This document shows positions 34,500 to 46,100 of a stretch of DNA of 64,000 nucleotides, in pieces (position 1 is the stretch's first letter; every line of letters starts with the position of its first letter). A model generated the notes under the pieces. It was not told the DNA's origin. It saw only the letters and a list, made by a program, of their open reading frames with translations, and did not search any database. Source of the stretch: Gnetum montanum (Eukaryota; Streptophyta; Gnetopsida; Gnetales; Gnetaceae). The stretch is taken from positions 806,454 to 870,453 of the forward strand of contig MNCI01018161.1 in the NCBI GenBank assembly GCA_015680685.1, written 5' to 3'. Position numbers and translations under genes: made by a program.

Positions 34500-35900
34500 T
34501 TGTGTCTATGGGTGATTGATTGTTTATTACACTTGCAAAGAGGCATTCATTAGGGAAGCATTCAAAAATTTGATACTTATCCTCTTTGTTATTCCATCAT
34601 AAGTGATCAACCACAACATTCTCAGTGCCTTTACGATCAATCATTGTAAGATCAAACTCTTGTAAGATCACAAGTCATTGTGTGATGCAAGGGCTCACCA
34701 TTGGTTTATTCATTAGGAACTATATTACACTATGATCTATGTGTATAAATATTTTATATCCCAATACATAGTGCCTAAATTTTTCTAGTGCAAACACCAC
34801 AGCCATTAATTCTTTTTCTGTTGCAGTCTAATTGAGCTATGTACCAACAATACTCCAACTTGCATAGTGAATGTAATAGGGTTGTTTTTGGTCATATAAC
34901 TATGTAAGTATGGTTCCTAAAGAAAATTTGGATGTGTCAGTCATTATGTGGAATGGTCTGGACTAGTCAGGAGCTTGTAGAATGGGTGTTTCTATGAGCT
35001 TCTATTTCAAGATTTGGAAAGATAGCTCACATTCCTGGTCCATTCAGAGGATACATCCTTTTTTGTTAATTCTAGCAATGGTTTTACAATCCTTGAAAAT
35101 TTCTCGATAAAGTGTCTATAATAGCCAATATTTCCAAGGAATGATTAGATATCTTTTACAGTTTTAGGTTGACAAGTAATTCCTTGGATGACTTTAATCT
35201 TTTTAGAATCTACCTCTATCCATGCTTGTGAGATCCTAGGCCTGAACAGAATGCCTTCTTGGACCATTAAATGCCTTTTTGGAAAATTGAGCCTTAAGTT
35301 GGTTTTTACTTATCATTTTAGTACTTTCTCTAATTGGTCCAATGCTTGTTTGAAGTTCACTCCATAGGTGGCGAAATCATTTATGAATACCTTCATACCA
35401 TTCCCTATTTGCTACTGAAATATACTTAGAACTAGATGTTGAAATGTTGTTGGGGAATTGCACAAGCAAAATGGCATTTGCATATATGCAAATGTCCCCC
35501 AAGAACTTGTCAATGTAGTCTTGGCTTGGTCTATTAGTGTTATTTTAATTTGATTGTATCCACTGTAAATATCCAAAAAACTATAGTAGCAATGTCCTGC
35601 AATGGTATCTAAGACTTGGTCAACAAATTGTAATGGGAAATGGTCTTTAAATGTTGCCATGTTTAACAACCTAAAGTCTATACACACCCTCCATTTACCT
35701 CCCTTTTTAGGCACAATGACTAATGGACTAACCCATTAACTATTAGCAATGGGGTAGATGAACCTGGCTTTTAGAAGTTGTTTAATTTCTTCTTTAACCA
35801 CTTGCTTAAACTTCGGGTTTAGTTTCCTTTGCAGTTGTCATTAAGGCTTCATGGAGGGGTTAGTGTAAATTCTATGTTTCCATATCCTAGGATCTATTCT
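34500..35900 (-). pseudogene. Reverse transcriptase and RNase H of Athila-B
   Basis: RT begins with LLKARFIYPIANS (about 35785) and continues with the open frame 35714-35412: MPKKGGKWRVCIDFRLLNMA, DHFPLQFVDQVLD, YYSFLDIYSGYNQIKI (first catalytic Asp present) and GTFAYMQMPFCLCNSPTTF. The catalytic F-M-D-D box reads FINDF at about 35374-35388, so the first Asp of the pair is Asn. Downstream, LRLNFPKRHLMVQEGI and SFLGNIGYYRHFIEKFSRI (about 35160-35080) are clear, after which the RNase H part decays through many stops to about 34620. The MPKKGGKWR and GHCYYSFLD signatures are typical of the Athila branch. Confidence 0.88.
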
Positions 35901-36399
35901 AGTTAATTTAGAATATGATCAAGTAAATTATTTTGACCATTTATTTACCATCTTCAGCAGTCTTTCTTTTTATTGACGAGCAAACTTACTGTTAATGATT
36001 ACTGGTTTGCTATTTTGGAGAAATGTATATTCCATACTGGTGGGCAATGATTTTAATTCAAGGGGCTCTCTCTTGAACTTATTAGGAATTTCCAACTTCC
36101 CAGAGTTGATATTTTTTATGTTAGGACTTGGAAGTTGACGATGGACTTGCTCTAAGTATCTATGCTATCAATATAGGCATAAGTTAAGCTCTAAATTGGT
36201 TTCATGCATAGAGTTGAATTACTCTCTTGGTTAGCTATCAGCCACTGGTTTTCTTCCTATCTTGTGGCTACTGCATATAGGCATCTTTGTATGGTAGTCA
36301 CTTGTGCACACTAGTTGCATGTAGGCGATGTTAAACGTTGTACAAACTAGGACTTCTGCATGCAGTTGCACCCTGTGTCACTATATGTAATGCATGGAA

Positions 36400-36760
36400 C
36401 TTTCTTCTTCTCAATATTTCCAAAAATATTTTCTTTCGATATTTCTAGGTGCACATCAATCGTGCTTAGCCATGCTCTTCCCATTATGATTTGGAAGTCC
36501 CCCTTACAGTTATTGACTTAAATCACTAGGAAATCAACTGGATATGACCACCCACAAATAGTGGTGACAATGTCCTCCACTAGTCCCAATGGGATAGTGA
36601 TGGATTGGTCAACTAACTATAAATGAAGGTTACTCTTTTCTAGTGGAGGTAGGTTCCAAGCTTTGTACATTTCTTGAGAGATTAAGTTAACACCAGAACC
36701 TAAATCCAAAAGATCTTTGCAAGGATCATTCCCAGAAATTTGCAAATATATAAGAGGAAT
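36400..36760 (-). pseudogene. Aspartic protease of Athila-B
   Basis: DLLDLGSGVNLISQEM at about 36715-36665 contains the active-site D-L-G-x, where Ser replaces the usual Ala (DLGSGVNL codons at 36683-36706). SITIPLGLVEDIVTTICGWS follows, then FQIIMGRAWLSTIDVHLEIS (about 36500-36440), matching the family's I-x-GR-x-WL region. Stops occur in two places. It lies between the zinc knuckle of gag and RT. Confidence 0.75.
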
Positions 36761-36989
36761 TCCAGGATTAGAGAATTTCCTAAGAATATGGTTATATATA
36801 ATTCAATTATTAATGACATGAGTCAACATGAACATGTGTGTTGGGTGCAATTTTTGGTTTGAAAAAAGCTTTGAAGATTCAAACAATGGTGAGGCAATTG
36901 GACAATTAGGCACTTGTGGCTGTAAGAATTTGGTTGGACTATTGGTTCTAAAAAAGGATCTCTTATTTGTATGATTTTCTAAACCAATA

Positions 36990-39363
36990 ATAGGTTGAGG
37001 ATTAACAGCCCTTATAACATTACATTGCTAGGAATAGGAAGGAAGCTCACCCTGCATAGTTGGAGCAGGTGGTAATGGAGCTAATGGTGGAAGAGGTGCA
37101 TTCAGATGAGAACGATAGCACATTTGTGGAACAACACTCCTATAAGAAGGAGTTATAAAGTAATCGTGGGTATAGTAGTGAGACTGAGGAGTTACGTGAC
37201 TAGTGGAGTCACGTGAAGAGATCGGCTGCTGCATGTAGTACCCGTATGTGTCAAGTTAATTGTAAGGGTATTGTTAATGTGGTAATGGAATTCTCCATGA
37301 TTGTGGGTGTTTCCATTATTGATATTGTTCATTCGGTTGTGGTGGATCTCCACTCAAATAATACATCAAGGGTTGGTGGAACTGCCTTGGGTTACCTTGA
37401 GTATAACGTAACCTTCTGGGTGCTTATCGTCTGTTTAATCGTGGGTTTAGTGCATACATCCCAGACTCTTACAGATGTGAGACTACTAGGAAACATCCTT
37501 TATGATGATCATATTGGCATATCTCACATCCACCATCACTATCTATGTCTGAATACACAACCTCTTTGATGATGGCAAATTTTCCCTTACATTTGTTATG
37601 TGCAGAATCGACTTCTTTCTTTTTCATTCTCTCTCAATCACTACTTTGCTCTCTAGACTCCTCGACTATTTTTAGAATAGTTTGAAATTTATCATCTTGG
37701 GATTTCCACATTTGATCTACCTTTGTGGATACATCTAATGTAAATTTTTGAATGGGAAAAGTTTTCCTATTCACCATCTCTTTGAGTGGTGACTCTTCTT
37801 CATATTCACAAAATCTAACTTCCTCTTTCGAAGGAAAGGATCTCTATTGTATTCCTCTACACTTTCTCTTTTTCTTAACTCACCTTCCTCCTTGGCAACT
37901 TGCTTCAACAATATTTTTATTTGATGGGCTCTAAGCTCAAATAGCCTTGCTTGGGCATAAGTCCCAAGGGTTCTTCACATTTCGTACCTAAGCCCATCCA
38001 CAAGATGATGTAGTTGTTCTCTTTACGAGTAACCATGACTAGGGAAACAATGTAATAATGCATAATACTGACCAATGGCATCATCCAAGGGTTTTTGTCC
38101 TCCTTGTTTCCATCCTTGGATTTGCTTACATAGGTTGGACACTCACGAGTACATTTGATACTTCTTGTTGAATAACTCTAACAGGGTACTACATTGAAGA
38201 ATGTATTCCAGTTCTAAGGACTAGTACTAGCTTTTTGCTTCCTTGATCAGTGTCCATGGAAACAACTTTAGTTTTTGCCACTCATTTTCTATATTTTGCA
38301 AGAAACATGCATCATGAAATGCTTGTAGATGGTTTTGAGGATCAGCATTGTATCCCCCTCCAAATCGTGGGATGTTGTTCATGTCTAGTCTTTTGATCCT
38401 ACTATCTTTCTGGTGCCTTGTTAGAATCCTAATGGCCTCTATTTTGTCTAACATACTTTGGGTGGTGAGTAGGGGTTCATCGTGATCGTATTTTCTATGG
38501 CATCTATGATTCCTATGCTATTCCCTAGTCTCCCTTCTTTCATGATGTGTTTCTCTAGAATGCCCTTGTCCCCTTTCTCGACTATTTTTTCTATGATCTA
38601 TATTTCACTTACCATTGTCCTTATGGTCTTTTCCTTTGTAACTATGTTCAAATCCTGAAGGAGAGGGGGAAGGAGATGATGAAGGTGAAGAGGAAGGAGG
38701 ACTGGCACTATGACGGTGTTTATCACTTTCTCTTTGGTGGTCTCGGCCTCAGTCATGGTTATAATCGGAATGCCTGTCAATGTCACCTATTTGTGTTTCT
38801 TTTCTAGACTCTTTGTGTCCATTGGTATTAGAACCTAGGCTATGAATAGTTGAGTGAATATTCTGATACACAACTCCTTCACTGGAGTCATTGAGAGTAA
38901 CTTCATTTTGTGGAAAACCTCTTAAGGCAGGTTCACCACCCTCATTTTCACTTAGGACATACGGAACATCCTAAGACCGCTTTCACTTCATAGATTTGTA
39001 ATGTATCTCCTATTGTAGTTTCCTTTGGCATTGTTCCTCCATGGGTTGATACTCTCTCGAGTTGTGTTCATGCACAATGTACTCTACTTGTAAGTGTTGC
39101 ATACCAATTCATGTGAGAGCACAAAGAAGCATGGTTGGGATAGAGCGATCAAGAGATAACATTATGTTACCTTTTAAATCATGCCAACATAGTTGTTCAT
39201 CCTAGTGGAGGATAAAGGTAAAGTTTGGTATATACTCATCAAGATGAGCATATACCATGCAAAACTGTTGGGGCACTAGTAGATCATCATGTGTACTATG
39301 CCTTCAATTGTTCATTGTGTTGGACCTAGGCAGTGAAGCACTCTCATAAGAAGAAGGAGACAT
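36990..39363 (-). pseudogene. gag of Athila-B
   Basis: Met at 39363 (MSPSSYESASLPRSN) is a plausible start about 120 bases inside the primer site. A basic, Ser/Pro/Arg/His-rich region follows (about 38810-38480). The capsid segment 38454-38227 carries IPRFGGGYNADPQNHLQAF and EWQKLKLFPWTLIKEA, matching the F-G-G...DP-HL...KL-LFP-SL capsid signature of plant gypsy gag. More capsid-like sequence (QKPLDDAIGQYYALLHCFP, LHHLVDGLRYEM) continues to about 37970, and an acidic/charged segment to about 37560. A zinc knuckle-like C-x2-C-x3-HH-x2-C lies at 37528-37493. Stops are scattered, fewer than in pol. The plus-strand frame over 37213-37569 is an antisense shadow. Confidence 0.8.
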
Positions 39364-39480
39364 GAGTGATTATTCAGTGTGCAATACTCTCTTTTTGATA
39401 ATTGTAGGATAGCTAATCCTAAGGGTTCATTCTAATGATAGAAATATTTTCTAAGTTCTAATCAGCACACAAACAACAAA

Positions 39481-39499
39481 ATCCCTGACAATGGTGTCA
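39481..39499 (-). other. Primer-binding site of Athila-B, tRNA-Asp type
   Basis: One base after the 5' LTR end the minus strand reads TGACACCATTGTCAGGGAT. It fits the tRNA-Asp primer site used by Athila elements (TGGCGCCGTTGCCGGGG...) with five differences, all transitions and mostly at CpG positions. This supports both the lineage and methylation-driven decay. Confidence 0.8.
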
Positions 39500-39500
39500 A

Positions 39501-40365
39501 TGATGAGTGGTGAGGTACACCTACACCCAACCATACGAATACGAGCATTTATGTGTGCTCGAGTCGAACTCCAAGGATTAAGTGTTTATGCGCGTACACA
39601 GAACAAGGATGGGTTATGCAATTATTGTCTTCCCAAGCTTACTTGTAAAGAACAATTGTATGGTTAAGTAAACTTGAGGTATATGATTTTATGCCTTTTT
39701 TTATGTTTTATGTTCCTAGTTCTTAAAGTGGAGAAATGAAATAATTTAATAACTAATTTGATTTAACTAGCTATCTATTGTCTAACTAGTCCTAACACCA
39801 GCATTCATTCCCACTTGCTGGATACATCCTGAACCAATGTAGCACTACTAGGACTACCAAACACTAGTCGTTACTGGGTTACCCAGTGTTCCACGTATGC
39901 TTGAAGTGGTCATACTGAGTGTGCTAATTCATTGATAATTAACAATTCAATAAAATAACATTAATTAATAAATGAGATTAGTGAGTAATATTAAATAACA
40001 TTTAAATGAAATAATTTAGCTATTTTGAATGTTGTAAGGATTATCACAAAGTTCATCTTTATTTCTAGACACAAGGTGTGCTTAGGTACACAATGCTCAA
40101 ATATAGATCCATTCACTTTATGAATCCTACTACGGACACTCAGAAATAATTCTATGTTTGGAAAGGGAAAAATGTAAGAGTTCAGCTAAGGGACTAAGAA
40201 AACTAACTGTGAAATCAAGTGCCCTTGTCTCTTATTTATACGTGATAAGAAAAGCCTTGATATCACTTTGGCACCTCCGATATCATGTACCCGATATCAA
40301 GGGTCTGATATCATGGGTCCAATATCAAGGATTCAATATTGGGGATCCAATATTGCAACTCATCA
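39501..40365 (-). repeat. 5' LTR of Athila-B
   Basis: This 865-base LTR starts TGATGAGTTGC on the minus strand at 40365 and ends TCATCA at 39501. It carries six or more GATATC/AATATC/AATATT motifs at about 40255-40355 and a TATAAATA box at 40233-40240 (minus strand). It is the partner of 30402-31251 and is followed by the primer site. Confidence 0.9.
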
Positions 40366-40827
40366 AAAGCTTATAAATCAAATTCTAAATTTCAAATCAA
40401 GAATTATTGGAAAAAATATAGATCAAATTATTTAATGATTCATTACAATTCTAGGAATTATCCACTACATTAAAGTATATTTTTCTTAAAGAAGATAAAC
40501 CATTAACAATAAATTCTAACTTGGAAATGGACTGAGAATATAAATTAATTAAAGTATTAAAAAGGAAATCCAAGGCATTCATATGAAGATATGAGGATCT
40601 TCATTATGTAATTTTTTATAACATTTTTCAACCTCATATTTACCTTGAAGATAATGTCAAATCAATTAGAATCCCTCCTAGGATGATAAACATATCCCTT
40701 AAAACAAATTGTAAAGGATGAAATATCTAAGCTATGAAAAGAAGGAAAATTTTATCATATAGTTGATAGTGAGTGAATTAGTACCATCACTACACTACTT
40801 AAAAATGGAGTGAATGGCATGTGTGTG
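40366..40827 (+). pseudogene. Element X, N-terminal RT fragment
   Basis: After the right copy of the Athila-B target duplication (40366-40370), X resumes in the region between protease and RT. EYKLIKVLKRKSKAFIWRYE (about 40529-40590), FYNIFQPHIYLEDNVKSIRI (about 40612-40672) and EGKFYHIVDSE followed by ISTITTLLKN (40744-40805) correspond to the pre-RT helix and first RT motifs of Athila elements. At 40827 the sequence is cut by Tat-2; the protein continues at 54385 with CVDDRKLN, so that the empty site would read E-W-H-V-C-V-D-D-R-K-L-N. Confidence 0.75.
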
Positions 40828-42043
40828 TGAAACACCTCAAAGTAAATCCATGATAAAACTTGTAACCAAAATTCATTGTAATTTGGTGGAAAAATAATGG
40901 CAGACACAATTGCCTTATTTTTAACAAAATTTAGAATTGTATCCTTCATCACTATAATTTGAGGTAGTGTTCTTATTGTGAAATGTGAAATTTGCAATTC
41001 ACATGCTACAAACCTCAAACATCTCAGCTTATGGAGGCTAAAAAGTGCTTCATAAGATATGAATGCCTCATCCAGTAGGTTGGAAAAGCTACAATTTTTA
41101 GATACCCAGCCTTGGAAAGGTTGAAAATGCCTTGTAAGCCACCAAATTTGGCATTTTCCAATTTTTATGCTAGACATGGTAGTTTTTACAATGGGGCACT
41201 TGCATAGCTAGCATATAAAATTTGGGATTTGGATTTTTATGATGAACCTTTAATTTTTATGTTGGGACATTTACAAAGCTAGTGCATAAATTTTGAGTTT
41301 TAAGTTTTTATGTTGGGACTTGAATTTTTACACTAGACAATATAAGAAGGTAGTGTAAAGAGCATAAAATTATCCAAATTTGATAAATACACTATCAAGA
41401 GTTGCCTTGAACACATCAAAAATTTGTAGCAATCTATTAGTAATCATGCAAGAAATTTGCAGCACTAGATGAGACACCAAATGACCTATTTAAACTAGAT
41501 TTAATCAAATGAAAAGGACTTTTGGAAATTTAAATTAAGGTTGAATAACAAGACTTTGAAAGTAGTGTAGATCATCCAGGATTTCATAGCCATCATTCCA
41601 CCTATAGCATAGATCCTAGTAATAGAGAAACTAGTAACAAGCTTGACGTGTAGAACATCTTGAACCATCAAAAGTAGAGTTGACTGCAAAGCATACCTTG
41701 TTGGTTGACTTAGGTTCCAAGAATTCTCCCCTTGGCTTATGGTGCCTTTAAAGCATTAAAATTTGTATTAGCTAAACTTTATGTCTATGAATAATTTTAT
41801 TATTTTCATAAAACGATTGTTGTTTTAGTTGTTTATGACAAATTTATTCTCTATTTCTCTATACATAAATTTGTATATGTGATTACATTTAATTTTCATT
41901 GTTAATAGATTATAAGTCCTTGGGTGATTGAAAATACCATTTAGGATACTTTGAATCCTTTTCTCAAGGCTCATGGATCAAAGGTCAAATTGTTTTGTGT
42001 TGAGATTTTTGGGCCCCCAACACTAAATTCTTCAAGCATTATA
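40828..42043 (+). repeat. 5' LTR of Tat-2
   Basis: This 1,216-base LTR starts TGAAACACCTCAAA and ends near AAGCATTATA. It aligns by eye along its length with 53197-54379. U3 contains about three units of a roughly 60-base repeat (41170-41345) with TTTTTATG.TGGGAC, CAAAGCTAG.G.ATAAA and TTGAGTTTT. The TATAAA within the units could act as promoter elements. Confidence 0.85.
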
Positions 42044-42850
42044 GTTTCTAATGCTAGAAGGAGGACCTCTACCTGAATTCTTTGCATAATCTTTCTATTG
42101 GAAAACCTTTGAATTTTTATTTTAGATCCTTCCAAAAGCTAAAACTTTGAAATTTTAATTAGTTTCTTGTAAAACCAATGCTATCTTGTAACCTACTTTG
42201 GCCTCTTTTTTAACATTGAAAATTGATTTTTTGTTCTTTCTAGAACCCAACATAAAAACTATAGCTTATTTTCTCACATTTGAAAGTTTTTTGAGTGGTT
42301 GCTACACTTTTTTAAAGGCTAGTGTATAAGCCGTAAAAAATTTTGATAATAAGCTATTTTTACACTAAGTGTTGGGCTTCTCCAAATCAAGTGTACAAGC
42401 TGCATTAGGTTTGGGCCATTTTCCATTTTCACAATTTCTAGACTTTTTTAAAGCCTAGTGTAAAAACTATAGAAGCATGCATTTTTCATTTTTCAAAATT
42501 TACTTTTAGGCTTCTCTAGAGCCCAATTTAAAACCCATTGTCCTTATACTTGCAATTTTTTAAATATTTTTTGTTAGGCTTCTCCTTAATCCCATTGTAT
42601 TTTCTACACTACAGGCCATGGTTGGGTGGTCATCTAAACCTAGTGTAAAACTGATAACCTATCTAGAACATTTTTTCACATAATATTTTCTAGCAACCAT
42701 TATTCCTTTCATTCCAAGGCATAAAAAATTTAAAATTAAAAAAATTCTACAATAACCATGATACAATTGGCAAATTTCTAAAATTCCAAGGCATATCCGC
42801 TCATATCATGGTTATTTTAGAATTTTTGAATCTCTTCCTATAGTCCAAAG
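42044..42850 (+). other. Leader of Tat-2 with degenerate repeats
   Basis: The primer-binding site should lie just after 42043; TGCTAGAAGGAGGACCTC at 42053-42070 is the conserved candidate (19218 in Tat-1), but I cannot assign a tRNA. From about 42290 to 42620 a unit of about 70-90 bases recurs four or five times, combining TTAGGCTTCTC.A.A(A/G)CCCA with TGTA.AA(A/G)C. No coding sequence was seen. Confidence 0.55.
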
Positions 42851-42936
42851 ATAAAGAGCACAACCTAGTTGAACTTAGTGCTCTTGATGACAATCATCAT
42901 CATGATCCAAGCCTACCAAATATCAATGATCCTCTT

Positions 42937-44444
42937 CTACAATAGCAATAAGAAAAATGCTCTAGAGTGAAATAGAGGATACATCTTTTTGGCCTCTATG
43001 ACCTTACATGTATTAAAGGTCAAGCCTTTACTAGCACAAGAATCAAGACACTCATCAACCTCCTCTCTATGGCTCACCTCTTTCCTTCCTCTTTTGGAAA
43101 CCTTGATGCCTTGACAAGGTACATGAAGGAGATCCCTAAATATGGATTCATTGACGCTTGAGGTGACAAGCACACAATGAACATGAGAGATGAATTTTTT
43201 AACTTCTTTGTCAAAGAGATCAATTACATTAATGATATGTGTAGTAGGCATTGATAGGCTAGGAAGCATGAATAAATCAAGAAAATTTGCTTTAATGATC
43301 CTTTTCTAGATCTTCGTAGCTTTCTTGCTTGCTAATGACTCTTGTGTTGAGTCTACTTTACCCTAATTGAGAATGAGCCTCTTCTCCTCATGTCTTGAGG
43401 TGATCATAACAATGGTAGATCTAGGCATAGGACCTACAACCTAACATGAACAACCCATTAGCCTTTGGCATAGGTAGACCACACATAATCAAAAATAATA
43501 AACATAATAAATTAAAATTAAATTTATAATTACAAAGTTAAAACCAATTAACTAATTAAGTCAAAATTAACTAGAAATTAAAACAACTAGAAAACATTGA
43601 CATTACATGAACAAAAATTACAAGAAAAAATTACTTGCTTAGCTTAGGCAATGCAGGGGCCTTGGAAATCATAGGTGCATATATGCCCAATTCTGAAAGA
43701 CCTCACTAAGTATGAGTAGTTCTAGTGGCCAAAAACTTATGGTAGGCTTGAGAAAAGCATAAAGTATACTTGCTAAAGTCATCTCCTAGTTGTTGTAATG
43801 CCACATGTCTCACAGTTAAGCCTTGTGAAAAAAATTCCAAGGCTATGTACATCACAAATAGGATTTGATCACTCTTGATTAATCCTCCATCATGTACCCT
43901 ATAGTTACAACATGTGAACATTAAAAATCATTAAATAAAATAGCATAACAAAAAAATTAAAAATAATATAAAAAATTGAAATGAAACTCATGCTTGCAAA
44001 TGTTAGAAGGTACGAGGAAGGTTTTTAAACAAATTGTTGATATGATGACCTACCATTAAGGTCTTGTTGACATTATACTAAGCACACTTAGGCATGGAAC
44101 AAATCTTGGATAACTTACATGTCCCTTGTGTGTATGAATTATCATGTTGATCCCCTTCTACTTAGGTGCTAGGATCATCCACCATGAACTTGGTGATATA
44201 GCAAGCAGATCTTGATAGAAATATATCTGCTATAATAGTTGTAGTGTTAGTGGCCAAGTATGACCACATAATCACATTGAAGTTCTAAAGAAAGTATGCT
44301 AAGAAATCTTTGGTCCTAGGCTTGAATCATAATGATCCATGATTAAGAACCATGTTGGGAGGTAAATTATTTTATGTAGGCACACCTATGTAGCATAAGA
44401 TCCCAACTAGTTCCATGATTATCAAGATAGACTTCAAAGAATCC
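42937..44444 (-). pseudogene. FCP1/NIF-like phosphatase-domain gene remnant (antisense in Tat-2)
   Basis: On the minus strand a T-rich stretch ending ATGCAG precedes an exon-like segment from 44444 to about 43985. It reads MELVGILCYIG (44416-44384), NNLPPNMVLNHGSL, FKPRTKDFLAYFL, NFNVIMWSYLATNTTTIIAD and DQHDNSYTQGTCKLSK, in the order of an FCP1-homology (HAD-type CTD phosphatase-like) domain. The nucleophile motif, usually D-L-(D/N)-G-x-L, reads E-L-V-G-I-L. After an intron-like gap with acceptor AACTATAG, a second exon starts at 43898 (RVHDGGLIKSDQILFVMYIA ... SQAYHKFLATRTTHT, to 43706) and matches the expected domain end. A third open block (about 43440-42937) includes SHVHCVLVTSSVNESIFRDL and is not recognised. 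Several stops are present. Introns imply it was not captured from mRNA in this sense. Confidence 0.5.
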
Positions 44445-46100
44445 CTGCATAATCAACAATAAAACTATTAAAACACAAGATAACAATGAACAAAATTTAA
44501 TAATACTAAAACAAAAATAACAAGTGTAATGTCAATGTTATTACACAAAATGACATAAATATACACAAAATAATGCAAACTCATTAACTTTAACATGAAG
44601 AAAAACTAAAATTGAGCCTCTTGACATTTTCATAAAACCAAGTATTAACCAAGTAGCCTAAAAGACTATAACTAATGAAGGCAACCCCATAGATAATAAA
44701 AACGCATAAAAATTTCCAAAATTTTATTGCAAATTCTAAAAAATGGGAATAAGCCTATAAAAAATTAAAAACTATTCTAACAATGCTACAGAAAATATAA
44801 TTAAATTAAAATTTCAAATTGATTTAACTAAATTTTTGTTAGAAAGACTAGTTTACAATGAAACAATTGTAGTAAAAACTCTAGAAAAGCTAGAGAAAAA
44901 TATCAAAAAATTAAAGATTCTATTCAAAAACATGTAAATGATCCTTAGATAAATTAGTAATAGTTCAAAATAGATCACAAATGACCAACACTACCAATGT
45001 AGGCTAGGAAACTTGCAAGCTCAAGAATTGAAGTTAAAACTATATAGGGAACTTCACATGGATAGAAAAATTCATGAAAAAAATTCAAAATTTCTTTTCT
45101 AACTCTAGAAACTACAAAAAAGCATAAATAAACTCAAATTTTATAACAACATTGCACTAGTAAGCATAAAAAAATAACATTATGACTCAAGGATTTTTTT
45201 TATCTTAAAAAGCCTAGTTTATGATGAAATAGTTGTAGTAAAACCTATAGGGAAATTGCTAAAAAAATATTCAAAAAAATTCCAAATCTTGTGCAGAGAC
45301 CTTCTACACTATCCCACTAATCCCTAGGGTGTTGGAATGTTGCCAAAAAAATTACTTACAAAACCCAACACTATCAATTTTTCGATGAGAAAACATGGGA
45401 AAACAAAAAATTTTATGCAATAGTCTACAAAAAAATCATAGAAAATTAACAAAAGCTCTGAAAATAGTAATTCCACCTCCAATAAAACCGATAAACATAG
45501 TAAAAAAAGCTCTATAAGCTCCAAAATTACATATTATGAACCATAACCTTATAAAAAATCACAAATTATGGCTATGTTTTGGTAAAATTAGGATAAAAAT
45601 GCATAAAATAGGCTTTAAAAATTTCAAATTTTCATAGAATAGAGCCCTAAAGAAAAAATTACAATTTTAATGTAACCATACAACCTAAAGCCAAGATTTA
45701 ACACAAGAAAAAAATTCCACATAAGCAAGTCTATGTTATAGAAAATGCATTTACAATGCAACAAAAATTTGTAAAAATAAGTGAAAGATGGGTATCTTAA
45801 CATCATGGTTGAAGGATCCTTGCTAATGGAAGGGTTAGGAAGCTATATGATGACCTTTTTAGCCTTGTTTTCGTCACTTCTTCTATAAATACACTACCTT
45901 TGGGATGGAAGAAGAGTGAAATACTCTCTTTAATGCTTAAACTTAAAGTTTAGATATGCCAAAGCCTTGCTCGCAAGGGCTACCTCTACCAAAAACAAAG
46001 CTTGGGAAAGTTTCATGCACAAAAGTGTTAATTCTTAGGCTTCCCTTGTACTTATGCATTGCAACTAGAATCTAATGATCTTGAAACACCCATCTCACAT
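44445..46100. other. Intron-like AT-rich sequence upstream of the FCP1-like remnant
   Basis: A very AT-rich stretch without protein motifs on either strand. A block near 44860-44920 (CTAGTTTACAATGAAACAAT, AGTAAAAACTCTAGAAAA) recurs in diverged form near 45215-45285, about 360 bases apart. The minus-strand frames at 45324-45524 and 45624-45806 are Phe/Leu/Ile-rich translations of T-rich DNA and are not convincing. It may be an intron or upstream region of the gene remnant. Confidence 0.4.

Larger units (their letters stand above)
30402..40365 (-). mobile_element. Complete Athila-type Ty3/gypsy retrotransposon (Athila-B)
   Basis: This is a 9,964-base element on the minus strand with two LTRs, a tRNA-Asp-type primer site next to the 5' LTR, then gag, protease, RT, RNase H, integrase and about 1.9 kb of non-coding 3' sequence. 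LTR ends TGATGA...TCATCA (TGATAA at the left end) and the flanking AAAGT/AAAGC duplication define it to the base. The tRNA-Asp primer and the long region after integrase are typical of the Athila lineage. The two LTRs differ at very roughly one base in ten over the part compared by eye, so the insertion is old. All genes are interrupted. It sits inside element X between protease and RT. Confidence 0.92.

Noticed and set aside
37213-37569. 118-codon plus-strand open frame
   Set aside because: Antisense to the gag and zinc knuckle of Athila-B on the minus strand.
40755-41177. 140-codon minus-strand open frame
   Set aside because: Spans X's RT and the start of the Tat-2 5' LTR, so it crosses an insertion junction; the corresponding part of the 3' LTR is not open in the same way.
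43706-43921. PIF/Harbinger transposase
   Set aside because: I first read this exon as a transposase fragment, but its order after the segment at 44444-43985 fits the end of an FCP1-like domain better and no DDE motif is visible.
45324-45806. Membrane-protein-like Leu/Phe/Ile-rich minus-strand frames
   Set aside because: Translations of T-rich DNA in a region resembling an intron; no conserved pattern, and neighbouring frames look the same.
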